16,831 nucleotides of DNA from NCBI GenBank assembly GCA_002425885.1, contig DINC01000024.1:13207-30037 (forward strand). The letters run 5' to 3'. This stretch comes from Spirochaetia bacterium UBA5550 (GTDB lineage Bacteria > Spirochaetota > UBA4802 > UBA5550). The translations under genes and the position numbers were made by a program. This document shows positions 8,605 through 16,516 of this stretch, piece by piece; positions within the stretch are counted from its first letter, which is position 1, and the number at the start of each line of letters is the position of its first letter. Under the pieces are notes generated by a model, which searched no databases, was not told the origin of the DNA, and saw nothing but the letters and a program-made list of their open reading frames with translations.

Positions 8605-8898
8605 TTATCCGAAGAGTTTCACAAGCTGGCCCATGCGCCTCTGTTTCATAAGGGGCGCTGATGCCTTTTCCCTTGCTGTACGCGGGATATATATCATACC
8701 CGGTTTTGTGTCCCTTGCGTTTCTCAGGAGCTTGGGACAATCCTCAATATAATCCATAGAAGGATCATCACATAATACGACTGGGAGTTCGCGGTATGAA
8801 TCCCTGAAATAGCTGCACACCACGGCGCAGCTGGTCTGCATGATATGCTCTCTGCACAAAAGGCATTCAGAAATCCTTTTTACATGTTTTTCTTTCAT
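8605..8898 (-). CDS. Small cysteine-rich hypothetical protein (97 aa)
   Basis: I do not recognise this protein. It begins at ATG 8898 with GAGGTG eight bases upstream and ends in TAA close to the convergent carboxylase stop. Six cysteines occur in the N-terminal half: C-x2-C (12, 15), C-x3-C (24, 28), Cys43 in VVLCDDP and Cys54 in EDCP. The last 40 residues are basic with no cysteine. There is no signal peptide or membrane segment. The Cys pattern could bind zinc or an Fe-S cluster (inference). It appears to be monocistronic: the next minus-strand gene upstream ends after about 300 bp. The good ribosome site and unbroken frame favour a real gene, but chance cannot be excluded. Confidence 0.55.
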   Translation of the reverse strand: MKEKHVKRISECLLCREHIMQTSCAVVCSYFRDSYRELPVVLCDDPSMDYIEDCPKLLRNARDTKPGMIYIPRTAREKASAPLMKQRRMGQLVKLFG

Positions 8899-9201
8899 TG
8901 CAGTTTCACCTCAGTCTCTTACAACGCAACAAAGCGGCGCACTTTAGAAAGCAATATGCATATAATGAGAGAGCACTCTTCATGCAAATATGCTGAAAGA
9001 CTGCCTGATGTTTATAAAGGGTGCTGCTCTTACAATAAAACCATTATCGGGGCCGGTTAACCCCGTGCTATTATATATATACATTAATTCTTAATCCTAT
9101 TCTGAAAAATATCAAGGTTTTTTTATTCCCTGTACGATTTTTTGTTATAAATAATACCTGGGGGAATATGATTTATATCTTAATAATAGACCGGATTGTA
9201 T
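8899..9201. other. Intergenic region, no convincing gene
   Basis: AT-rich DNA between the small Cys-rich gene and the GlcF-like gene. It holds an interrupted palindrome CGGGG-N8-CCCCG (9048-9065, centre containing GGTTAACC) and a minus-strand TATAAT (9075-9070) that could be the -10 of the small gene, though I find no good -35. A short plus-strand frame ending at 9060 lacks a ribosome site. I see no clear terminator after the GlcF-like gene. Confidence 0.6.
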
Positions 9202-10395
9202 TCAGAGCATACTCCCCTTAATAAATTCCAGGGGGTGCATTACCTCCATTTCAGGCACACCCTTGCTGATATAATATCTGCACATGGGGCATTCTGTTAC
9301 TACAATTGAGACTTCTCTTTTCCTGATATCCTTAAGTTTGATTTCACGTATAGTTTCGCTTAACTCCTTATCTTTCATGTAATAAGCTCCCCCTGCACCG
9401 CAGCATGATTCAGGTTCATCGAGTTCCCTGTATTCTGCGCCTGTAAGTGTCCGGAGTATCTCCGCAGTACCGGCGCCTTTCTCCGATTTATTCAGGTGGC
9501 ACGGAACATGACAGGTGAAGTTCCCCGGCGCCTTTTTGTTTATGCCGGGATTTTTTTTCTGATAGATGTATGTCAGGGCATTTTCAATCTTTGCATTTAC
9601 TGCTTTAACTTTTTCCATTACGGGATCATCAGCTGCAAAGAGTTTCGGGCCCTTCTTCATAAACATCATTATGCATGATGTGCATTCCATTAAAATTTTA
9701 TCGCATTCAATTGACGCGAGGATCTCAATATTTTTTTTGAATACTTCCGCTGCTCCTTCAATGTCACCCTCTGAGAGGAGCGGTATGCCGCAGCAGGTTA
9801 ACCCTTCAGGAATAATGACTTCAGTATTCATTTTAAGGAGTATATCTGTTGCAGCCTCGCCTGTTTCCGGGTAGAAAAAATTTGTACCGCACCCGACATA
9901 GTATGCGACACGGGCTTCAGCTATTCCATCAGGCTTAAGTGTGCCGCTGCGCCTACTGAAAAATGGCTTTGATGACATCTGCGGGAGGTTTCCGGGAGCC
10001 ATGCCGAATTTCTGTGCTACTGCACCTGCTTTTACCATGAGGTTTATGGCGGAGCTGTTTTTCATTACACCGGAGAATAGTTTCTTTTTCATGGATGAAA
10101 CTCCCCCTGCATATTCAGCCATACGGCTGCGTGCCGCAATGATGATCTCATCAACAGGTACCATACTGGAGCAGCTCTGCGTACATCCTGTGCAGAGGAG
10201 GCACGTTTCAAGAATTTCGGTGAACCGGGGAGAGGGCTCCATTGTCTTTTCAATCAGCACTTCCCGTATAAGATTAAGCCTGTTTCTCGCAAGCCAGTTC
10301 TCTGAGCCCTTTGATATGAAAACAGGGCACACGGCCTGACAGAAGTTGCACTCTGAACATCTTGCTGAGATATCTTTATAGTCTTCCAGTTTCAT
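9202..10395 (-). CDS. GlcF-like Fe-S subunit (two 4Fe-4S motifs plus two CCG domains) of a 2-hydroxyacid oxidase
   Basis: The 397-residue protein fits the glycolate/lactate oxidase Fe-S subunit family. The N-terminus has two ferredoxin-type motifs, Cys13/16/19/23 (CSECNFCQAVCP) and Cys65/68/71/75 (CLLCTGCTQSC). Two cysteine-rich CCG domains follow: Cys169, Cys201-Cys202 in TCCGIP and Cys238/Cys241; then Cys295/Cys299 in CHVPCH, Cys331-Cys332 in SCCGAGG and Cys369/Cys372. The family passes electrons from the partner flavoprotein to a quinone or another carrier. The ATG lies in an ATGA overlap (10392-10395) with the stop of the GlcD-like gene, so the two are translationally coupled and probably form one enzyme. 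The substrate cannot be told from sequence; D-lactate, glycolate or an aryl-lactate are possible. It is soluble, with no membrane segment. Confidence 0.9.
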   Translation of the reverse strand: MKLEDYKDISARCSECNFCQAVCPVFISKGSENWLARNRLNLIREVLIEKTMEPSPRFTEILETCLLCTGCTQSCSSMVPVDEIIIAARSRMAEYAGGVSSMKKKLFSGVMKNSSAINLMVKAGAVAQKFGMAPGNLPQMSSKPFFSRRSGTLKPDGIAEARVAYYVGCGTNFFYPETGEAATDILLKMNTEVIIPEGLTCCGIPLLSEGDIEGAAEVFKKNIEILASIECDKILMECTSCIMMFMKKGPKLFAADDPVMEKVKAVNAKIENALTYIYQKKNPGINKKAPGNFTCHVPCHLNKSEKGAGTAEILRTLTGAEYRELDEPESCCGAGGAYYMKDKELSETIREIKLKDIRKREVSIVVTECPMCRYYISKGVPEMEVMHPLEFIKGSML

Positions 10396-11786
10396 TTATC
10401 TGCGCCTCCTTCATGCCAGATTTTGCCGGGGTTCATGATACCAGCAGGATCGATTACACCCTTTATTGCTTTCATCAGGCCTATCTGCACAGGGCCATGC
10501 TCCATCTCAATGAACCTGTTTTTATGCAAACCTATTCCATGTTCACCGGATATAGTCCCTGAAAGCTCAAGGCCTGCTTTTATAATCTGTTCAATGGCCT
10601 TCTCTGCTTTCTCTGCGAAAGCATCACTTATCTCCGTGTGCATAATAGTGGGGTGCATGTTTCCGTCTCCCGCATGACCTGCCAGACCTATCGGTATCTG
10701 CAGTGATGCGCCGATTGCCTGAACTCTCCGCACAAGTTCAGGGATGGAGTTTCTCGGCACTGTAACATCTTCTGTGATTACGCGCTTGAAGATGCTCATC
10801 ATAATAGGGTAGAGTTTTGATCTTGCTTCCCAGTATGATCTGCTGTCTGCCGGATCATTAACTACTATGATGTCAGCTGCGCCCAGAGCGTTGCATATCG
10901 ATTTTATCTTTCTTACTTCTGCCTCGACCTGGGACTCACCTCCGTCAACCTCCATGAGCAGATACGCATCTCCTGAAAGAGGGATCGGATTCTTTATATG
11001 ATTGTTCATTCCCATAACCGCAAGTTTGATGAGAAATTCAAGCATGGCAGGAACAACACCTTCCGCAATAATCTCTGATACTATCTCAGCAGCCTGGTCT
11101 GCGCTTACGCAGGATGCGATGATGGTGGTTGATGTCTCAGGGAGAGGGAGGAGCCTCAGGTTCGCCTTTGTTATAACACCCAGTGTACCTTCAGATCCTG
11201 TGAACAGATGTGTGAGGTCATAGCCGCATGACTGCTTGACCACTTTTCCGCCCGGTGTGATTACAGATCCGTCGGGAAGAACAACTTCAAGGCCCGTGAC
11301 ATATCTTTCGGTTGTGCCGTATTTGACGCCGCGAGGTCCGCCAGCCCGTGTTGCCACATTCCCGCCGATTGTGCAGACCTTCATGCTTTGCGGATCGGGT
11401 GGATAGAAGAGCTTCTGTTTCCGCAGTTCCCTGTTGAACCTGTCAAGAACAACTCCCCCTTCAACTTCCGCTGTCATATTCTTCCGGTTTATCTCAACTA
11501 TTGAGTTCATCTGCTTCATATCTATTACAATGCCGCCATGAATCGGAGTGCATCCCCCTGCAAGGCCGCTCCCTGCTCCGCGTGGTACAACTGGAATTTT
11601 ATTCTCAAAGGCGTACCTGATAATTTTTGATACATCCTCCGTTGAAAGAGGGATTGCCACTGCATCAGGAGATCGCCGTGCTAAATAAAATGTAGCATCA
11701 TTGGCATAAGCCATTAAGTCCTCTTTTTCATCAAGGACCTGTCTGTCAGATAAAAGTCTGCGTAAATCTTTTCCAGGCGAAGACAT
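10392..11786 (-). CDS. GlcD-like FAD-linked 2-hydroxyacid oxidase/dehydrogenase subunit
   Basis: The 464-residue length and motifs match the FAD-binding (PCMH-type) GlcD/D-lactate dehydrogenase family. The N-terminal FAD domain has VPRGAGSGLAGG (67-78), IGGNVATRAGGPRGVKYG and LFTGSEGTLGVIT (194-206). The C-terminal substrate/cap domain has GHAGDGNMHP (370-379), GEHGIG (414-419) and MNPGKI (451-456). It oxidises a 2-hydroxyacid to the 2-oxoacid and passes electrons through FAD to the Fe-S partner encoded next. ATG 11786 is preceded by GGAGG at five bases, a strong ribosome site. The gene starts 217 bp after iorB, beyond a palindromic region, so it probably has its own promoter, although read-through from the ior operon is possible. 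Co-location with an arylpyruvate-decarboxylating enzyme raises the possibility of an aryl-lactate substrate (inference). Confidence 0.92.
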   Translation of the reverse strand: MSSPGKDLRRLLSDRQVLDEKEDLMAYANDATFYLARRSPDAVAIPLSTEDVSKIIRYAFENKIPVVPRGAGSGLAGGCTPIHGGIVIDMKQMNSIVEINRKNMTAEVEGGVVLDRFNRELRKQKLFYPPDPQSMKVCTIGGNVATRAGGPRGVKYGTTERYVTGLEVVLPDGSVITPGGKVVKQSCGYDLTHLFTGSEGTLGVITKANLRLLPLPETSTTIIASCVSADQAAEIVSEIIAEGVVPAMLEFLIKLAVMGMNNHIKNPIPLSGDAYLLMEVDGGESQVEAEVRKIKSICNALGAADIIVVNDPADSRSYWEARSKLYPIMMSIFKRVITEDVTVPRNSIPELVRRVQAIGASLQIPIGLAGHAGDGNMHPTIMHTEISDAFAEKAEKAIEQIIKAGLELSGTISGEHGIGLHKNRFIEMEHGPVQIGLMKAIKGVIDPAGIMNPGKIWHEGGADK

Positions 11787-11877
11787 AAAAACCTCCGGTT
11801 AATATTTTCTTCGCTTCCTCTGGTATGTCTTTTATATTTTCCACTCTATGTGAGACTGATCTTAAAGTGGTTTCTTT

Positions 11878-11958
11878 GTCATACCGGCTGGAGTGATAAC
11901 GAAATGCCGGTATCTCATAATATAAATCTATGAGATTCCGGTATTTGACTGTGTCAAA
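11878..11958. repeat. Nested palindromic element between iorB and the GlcD-like gene
   Basis: The core is a 17-base arm pair, 11903-11919 and 11929-11945, matching at 15 of 17 positions around a 9-base loop and carrying GCCGGTATCTCATA on the left. Outer GTCATACCGG (11878-11887) is the imperfect complement of CCGGTATTTGAC (11938-11949). A second hairpin, TTTGAC-TGT-GTCAAA (11944-11958), shares bases with the outer arm, so alternative folds compete. The CCGG-centred, GTCA-ended design resembles dispersed palindromic repeats (compare dRS3-type elements), but I cannot test copy number here. Confidence 0.65.
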
Positions 11959-11969
11959 ACCGGATTGAC

Positions 11970-11987
11970 AAAAACTGACTTTCAGTT
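11970..11987 (-). terminator. Weak intrinsic terminator candidate after iorB
   Basis: Reading the minus strand, AACTGA-AAG-TCAGTT forms a six-base stem with a three-base loop and runs into five T residues (11974-11970). It lies 17 bases after the iorB stop. The stem is short and only moderately GC-rich, so termination may be partial; the larger palindromes downstream may help. Confidence 0.4.
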
Positions 11988-12003
11988 CAGCCCTGCAGGG
12001 GAA

Positions 12004-12618
12004 TTAAAACTTCACAGGATCTCCCACCATCTCCTTCCCCTTTCTGTACGCCTTCATATTGATCTCAATCTTTGATTCAGGAACATTTTCACTTATGACA
12101 GATTTAAACGCTTCATCATCAATGGGGAGAAGCCCCAATCCTGCCGCTGCTCCAACCATGATAACGTTGCTCAGTATAGGGTGCCCCAGCGCAACCGCCT
12201 CCTCTGTGGCATTGATAAACCTCGCATCATCACAAAGCTGAGCAACTGCCGAATTGAGGTCAGGGAGTGAAGGGTACGCGAGATCACCGCATATAACACC
12301 CACAGGGTAAATTGGACGGGTGTTGCTGACAATTTTCACATCCCTGTTTCCGTATGCTGCAAGTACTCTCAGCGATTCAACCGGTTCCAGCGCTATGATG
12401 AGATGTGCTTTCCCCTTCGGTATCTGCGGGCTCCAGGCTGATTCCTTTGATATTCTCAGGTGGCTCATGACAGAACCTCCCCGCTGTGATGCCCCGAATG
12501 TCTCTCCTATTGTGACATAGTATCCAGCTTTTGCAAGGGTGTTACCTAACATCCTTGCAGCAAGGACATTACCCTGTCCGCCGACGCCTGTAATTATTAT
12601 GTTAAAAGGATCTATCAT
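12004..12618 (-). CDS. iorB: Indolepyruvate:ferredoxin oxidoreductase, beta subunit
   Basis: The 204-residue protein is the gamma-domain subunit of the 2-oxoacid:ferredoxin oxidoreductase superfamily, IorB type. It shows the N-terminal GVGGQGNVLAARMLG (11-25) and the ETFGASQRGGSV segment (39-50) typical of the family, then NVIMVGAAAGLGLLP in the C-terminal half. With IorA it converts arylpyruvates (indolepyruvate, phenylpyruvate, hydroxyphenylpyruvate) to aryl-acetyl-CoA plus CO2 and reduced ferredoxin. The ATG overlaps the iorA stop as ATGA (12615-12618), and GAGGTG lies about seven bases upstream within iorA, so translation is coupled. It is probably the last gene of its operon. Confidence 0.94.
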   Translation of the reverse strand: MIDPFNIIITGVGGQGNVLAARMLGNTLAKAGYYVTIGETFGASQRGGSVMSHLRISKESAWSPQIPKGKAHLIIALEPVESLRVLAAYGNRDVKIVSNTRPIYPVGVICGDLAYPSLPDLNSAVAQLCDDARFINATEEAVALGHPILSNVIMVGAAAGLGLLPIDDEAFKSVISENVPESKIEINMKAYRKGKEMVGDPVKF

Positions 12619-14549
12619 AACGCCACCTCGCTTCTTTTAATTGCACCGGAGGGGCATATGTCAGCACAGACACCGCATCCGGCACAGATGATCTCATCAA
12701 TCATCGCTTTTCCTGTCGCGCTGTCACACACGAGGCCCGGGCACCTGAAAACCCTTGTGCAGAGCCTGTTGCATCCGCAGTCCGACCCTTTGCATATATT
12801 ACTGTCCACTGATACATTGTACTTCTTTTTCCCCTTCTTCTCAGGGCTGAGGGCACAACCCTGTCTCATGATGAGAACCCTGGGGCCTCTTTCGTTTTCT
12901 ATGATCTCCAGCACTTTCTTTTCAGTTTCAGCAACATTGAAAGGATCGGCAGTGAATGTCTTCGCGCCAATAGATCTGCATATACCTTCTATATCTACAC
13001 TCGGGAGTTCATTCCCCGCAGCACCGGATGGTATACCTGGGTGTGGTTGAAATCCAGTCATTGCCGTGCCGCTGTTGTCCAGAATAACAAGGAGCATGTC
13101 GGAATTGTTGTGCACAGCATTCACAAGCGCAGGCATCCCCGCATGAAAAAAGGTTGAATCTCCGCATACCGAAACAACAGGCTGGTTCATGCCGAAACTT
13201 TTCAGCTTTCCGAAACCGCTTGCAACCCCTGTGCCTGAACCCATGGAGTGCGCGGTCTTTATTGTACCGAAACCTGCGGGGAGTATTGCCATTGTATAAC
13301 AACCGATATCGCCGCAGACAAATCCGTTTTCTCCATTTAATGTAAGAGCACGGTTAATAGACCAGTATGAAGCCCTGTGAGGGCATCCCGGGCAGAATGT
13401 CAGCTCCCTGTTAGGTGATTTGGTGAACGATAATATCTGTCCGCTCTTTTCATACTCCTCTGGCATACCTGTGTATGGAATATTCAATATTGATGATATT
13501 GCCTTAATTACATAATCAGGATTCATCTCGTTTACCGAGGGGAGTGTCCCGTCATTTTTCCCGAAGAATTTTATCTTTCCGATTGAATCAATGTTTTCCA
13601 TTGCAAGAATCTTGATGTTCTCCTCAAGGAACGGGAGTACCTCTTCAACGATGAGAACTTTTTCCGCTGCGGCAAGGTGCTTCTTCAGAAGTTCAGGGGG
13701 GAGGGGCCATGTTGTGCCAAGCTTCAGTATCCCGGCCCTCTTCTCCGTATCCAGTACCCGCAGGGCCTCCCTGCTGTAAAGGTAGCACGCGCTGCTTGTA
13801 ATAATCAGAAGTTCAGGATTCTCCGGCCCTTCATACCTGTTGAAAGGTGATGTTTCAAAAAGAGCAGCGGCTTTTTTAAGCTTCCCCTGCTGCTGCGTAT
13901 GCCTGAAAGGAACAGGAGCAGTAATCACAGGTCCTGTTTTCGCATCAAGAAGGTTCCCGCTGAAATTAAATTTTGCAGCGGGCTTTGTCCTGTTCAGCGC
14001 GCCAAGCTTTACATTACCGCTGGCATGCGAAAGCCGTGTGACACTGCGCAGCATCACAACATTACCCAGCTCCTCCGAAAGCGAGAAGGCCCACTTTGTC
14101 ATATCTTTGGCCTCCTGGAAGTCGCCGGGCTCAAGTAGCGGAATCTCCATTAGACGCGCGAAGTAGCGTGATTCACCTTCGTTAACGCTTGATATGGCGC
14201 CGGGATCGTCGCATGGAATAAGCACCATGCCGCCGCGTGTGCCTGAAAGCACAAGGTGCAGCAGAAAGTCCGATGCCACATTGACCCCGTTCTGCTTCAT
14301 TACGCAGAGAGAACGGAGCCCGGCAAATGATCCCGCTGCCGCAACCTCAAGTGAAACCTTTTCATTAACAGACCACTCAACGTAAAGATCAGCCTCAGGT
14401 GCAACAGAAGCAAGGTTTTCGATTATCTCAGAGGATGGAGTGCCGGGGTATCCCGCTGCAACGCTCACCCCCGCTTCAAGTGCTCCGCGCGCTATTGCCT
14501 GGTTCCCCATAAGGAGGAATTCTTTACCTTCGCTTTTACTCAGCAGCAT
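12615..14549 (-). CDS. iorA: Indolepyruvate:ferredoxin oxidoreductase, alpha subunit
   Basis: The 644-residue length suits the fused IorA family. The N-terminal domain has GNQAIARGALEAGVSVAAGYPGTPSSE-type residues and the EWSVNEK catalytic-region motif. The thiamine-diphosphate domain has CPGCPHR (386-392), GDIGCYTM (413-420), SMGSGTG and GDSTFFHAG with Asn492 in LDNSGTAMTG. The C-terminus carries ferredoxin-type clusters: a canonical set Cys622/625/628/632 (CAGCGVCADICP) and an unusual set Cys586, Cys591, Cys593, Cys597 and Cys603 (CKGSDCGCNRLCTRVFRCP). ATG 14549 has GGGGGTG upstream and overlaps the FrhB-like gene by 10 bp. It catalyses oxidative decarboxylation of aryl 2-oxoacids, feeding reduced ferredoxin to other enzymes. 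The irregular spacing of the first cluster departs from the plain CxxCxxC form. Confidence 0.95.
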   Translation of the reverse strand: MLLSKSEGKEFLLMGNQAIARGALEAGVSVAAGYPGTPSSEIIENLASVAPEADLYVEWSVNEKVSLEVAAAGSFAGLRSLCVMKQNGVNVASDFLLHLVLSGTRGGMVLIPCDDPGAISSVNEGESRYFARLMEIPLLEPGDFQEAKDMTKWAFSLSEELGNVVMLRSVTRLSHASGNVKLGALNRTKPAAKFNFSGNLLDAKTGPVITAPVPFRHTQQQGKLKKAAALFETSPFNRYEGPENPELLIITSSACYLYSREALRVLDTEKRAGILKLGTTWPLPPELLKKHLAAAEKVLIVEEVLPFLEENIKILAMENIDSIGKIKFFGKNDGTLPSVNEMNPDYVIKAISSILNIPYTGMPEEYEKSGQILSFTKSPNRELTFCPGCPHRASYWSINRALTLNGENGFVCGDIGCYTMAILPAGFGTIKTAHSMGSGTGVASGFGKLKSFGMNQPVVSVCGDSTFFHAGMPALVNAVHNNSDMLLVILDNSGTAMTGFQPHPGIPSGAAGNELPSVDIEGICRSIGAKTFTADPFNVAETEKKVLEIIENERGPRVLIMRQGCALSPEKKGKKKYNVSVDSNICKGSDCGCNRLCTRVFRCPGLVCDSATGKAMIDEIICAGCGVCADICPSGAIKRSEVAL

Positions 14550-15667
14550 GATGCACCCCCTTTAAGGATCGATTCAAGTGTTGATTTTTTCATTCTTATG
14601 ACAGTATGTCCGGTTTCAGAATTTATAAGATTAGCCCCGGCCAGTTTACCAAGACCCTTCTTTTTTTTATTCATTGACGCTGCTGCAAGGGGAGCAATTG
14701 CCTCTTCCGGTATCTTTTCAGTTTCAAGGTAACCCGCATTAACAGCTTCCTCGAAAATTTTTCTGCCCCGTTCTGTGCGGATAATTGCAATATTCTGTTT
14801 TGTCTTCCCTTCGTAAACGCCCACTGAGATATCCGCAAACTCCGCAGTCATGTCATGACAGTAGGAGCATGCTTCCGGGATCAGTTTCCGTATGTCATCA
14901 AGAGGTATGATGTAGCTTTTATTACCGGTCTCAATCTCCATGGACGAGGCTGGCGGCGGAGGTATATCCAGTTTGCGGATTGTGGAGATATCCCCCATGG
15001 ATTTCATCAGTGCAGTGAAGTCAGAAGCAGTGAGCGCCCATGTGCAGAATAGTCCTATTGATAAAGCTATGGGGTCGGTGAACCCCTCCTGTTTCAGCGG
15101 GTTCCCCCTTAGCTGGGCTACTGCAAGTGTCTGGCAGGGTGTGCCAACAGCACCGATTTTTCTGCGTCCCGAGTTTATCGCATCATTGACACCTTTTACT
15201 GTGGGTGACACAGAATATCTTGAACCGGAAGCTTTCTCCACGTCACCGGGGTTGTCAATAACAAAGGGGACTCCGAATCCCTCTTCATTTTTCGTGAGCA
15301 CTGCAGAGTCGATATATCCCTTCTCAAGGGCGAATTTTATAAGTGCTGAAACTGTCCCCGCAGTCTGAAAGCCGGAGACACCCGCTTTATCGCCGGCACG
15401 TGCTGAATGGATATTTATGTAGCTCCCGAAGGGACTGGCGGAGTACTCCTCCCCGAAGAATTGAGATGAAATTCTGTCAAGATTAACTTCGGCCCTGGGA
15501 CAGTGAGCGTGGCATCTCCCTTCCTCCCTTGTACAGCTGAAGTGCATGACAGTTTTACCTTTGTGTGTGGCATAATACGGGCAGAGTGAAACGCAAGCGC
15601 CGCACCCTGTGCAGAGTCCGCTGTCAAGTACACCGGCCCTGATCTCTTTTGAACCTTTTACCTGCAT
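14540..15667 (-). CDS. FrhB-like Fe-S flavoprotein (coenzyme F420 hydrogenase/dehydrogenase beta-subunit family)
   Basis: The 375-residue protein begins with a ferredoxin motif Cys19/22/25/29 (LCTGCGACVSLCP) and a second Cys group (45, 52, 56; EGRCHAHCPR). It then shows FrhB-family features: SGFQTAGTVSALIKFALEKG, GTPCQTLAVAQLRG, IGLFCTWAL, and ACSYCHDMTAEFADISVGVYEG. Members bind FAD/FMN and Fe-S clusters and pass electrons between ferredoxin-like donors and cofactors; many bacteria with this family do not make F420, so F420 use should not be assumed. ATG 15667 has AGGGGGG upstream. The stop overlaps iorA by 10 bp and the gene lies 60 bp after the IclR-type gene, so it is very likely co-expressed with IorAB, perhaps as an added redox subunit (inference). 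A run of eight T residues (+ strand, near 14660) codes for the KKKK stretch. Confidence 0.9.
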   Translation of the reverse strand: MQVKGSKEIRAGVLDSGLCTGCGACVSLCPYYATHKGKTVMHFSCTREEGRCHAHCPRAEVNLDRISSQFFGEEYSASPFGSYINIHSARAGDKAGVSGFQTAGTVSALIKFALEKGYIDSAVLTKNEEGFGVPFVIDNPGDVEKASGSRYSVSPTVKGVNDAINSGRRKIGAVGTPCQTLAVAQLRGNPLKQEGFTDPIALSIGLFCTWALTASDFTALMKSMGDISTIRKLDIPPPPASSMEIETGNKSYIIPLDDIRKLIPEACSYCHDMTAEFADISVGVYEGKTKQNIAIIRTERGRKIFEEAVNAGYLETEKIPEEAIAPLAAASMNKKKKGLGKLAGANLINSETGHTVIRMKKSTLESILKGGASCC

Positions 15668-15727
15668 ATAACCCCCCTTAGTGTGAAGGAGCGCTGGCGT
15701 GCGATAATGAGCGGGACTGAGCCGTTA

Positions 15728-16513
15728 TCAGTTGAACACTGAAGGCTGCTCCCCCCTGTACCCCATCTGCTCCGACATTCTGAAGCATGTATATTTTATG
15801 GCATTGATAATCTCATTGCGCCTCAGCTCCATCTTTGAAGAGTTCCCGCTGAGGGATATTGCTGCTATGCATTCATTACGGTGATTGAAAACCGGCCCTG
15901 CGATACATGAGAGGCCTTTCAGTGACTCCTCGTTGTCGAAAGCAATACCGCCTGAATGTACAGTGTCAAGGTCAGCTTTCAGTTCATCCATGTTCTTGAG
16001 AGATTTGTCAGTGAGCGGTGTAAACTGTATATTTTTAAGAACTTTTTCTCTGCGCTTCTCAGGCATATACGCAAGGAGTATTTTTCCTATCGATGTTGTG
16101 TGAGGCGGGATTACTGAACCTGGGCCGGGGAATGTCATATAACTGCTGTCATGCTGAACTTCCATTACAATGATGATCTTCTCCCCCATGACAATGCCTG
16201 CCCTTGAGGTCTCACCATATTGTGAGCAGAGCCGCTCAAGCCAGGCGCGGGCAATCATTGTAAGGTCCATGTTGTTTGCATAATGCATGCCGAGCTGGAA
16301 GAGCCGTGCGCCGAGCCTGTATTTAAGCGACATGGGATCTTTTTCAAGGAGCCCCTCTGCCTCAAGCGTGAAGAGCATGTTCTGCACAGTGGGTTTCGGC
16401 ATATCAAGGGAGCGGGATAGCTCGGATACGCCTAAGGCTCTCGATTCATTCATAATGAGTTCAAGAATTTTAGAAGCTTTGACCAATGACAGGATTGTTT
16501 TTGACACATTCAC
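15728..16513 (-). CDS. IclR-family transcriptional regulator
   Basis: The 261-residue protein has an N-terminal winged helix (about 8-75, with LGVSELSRSLDMPKPTVQNM as the helix-turn-helix) and a C-terminal IclR effector domain (about 80-250, with TSIGKILLAYMP and GGIAFDNEESLKGLSCIAGPV). The start is a GTG at 16513; a stop lies in frame just upstream, so nothing earlier fits. A second GTG, two codons later (16507), has GGGG at five bases and may be the actual start. The gene is first in a run with the FrhB-like gene, iorA and iorB, and a perfect palindrome covers its promoter, so autoregulation together with control of the aryl-oxoacid genes is likely. The effector is probably a pathway metabolite (inference). 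Confidence 0.93.
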   Translation of the reverse strand: MNVSKTILSLVKASKILELIMNESRALGVSELSRSLDMPKPTVQNMLFTLEAEGLLEKDPMSLKYRLGARLFQLGMHYANNMDLTMIARAWLERLCSQYGETSRAGIVMGEKIIIVMEVQHDSSYMTFPGPGSVIPPHTTSIGKILLAYMPEKRREKVLKNIQFTPLTDKSLKNMDELKADLDTVHSGGIAFDNEESLKGLSCIAGPVFNHRNECIAAISLSGNSSKMELRRNEIINAIKYTCFRMSEQMGYRGEQPSVFN

Positions 16514-16516
16514 CCC

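Noticed and set aside
8845..9060. Plus-strand open frame of 71 codons, Cys-containing C-terminal part
   Set aside because: Begins opposite the 97-residue gene, no ribosome site at any of its ATGs, no domain; kept only as part of the intergenic description.
9048..9065. CGGGG-N8-CCCCG as a terminator of the GlcF-like operon
   Set aside because: Five-base stem with a long loop and no T tract in either direction, about 140 bp from the stop.
14655..14668. Run of T residues in the FrhB-like gene as a phase-variable tract
   Set aside because: Only eight bases, codes for lysines in a plausible place, and the frame is intact; a similar run occurs near 9550 in the GlcF-like gene, so it seems to be base composition.
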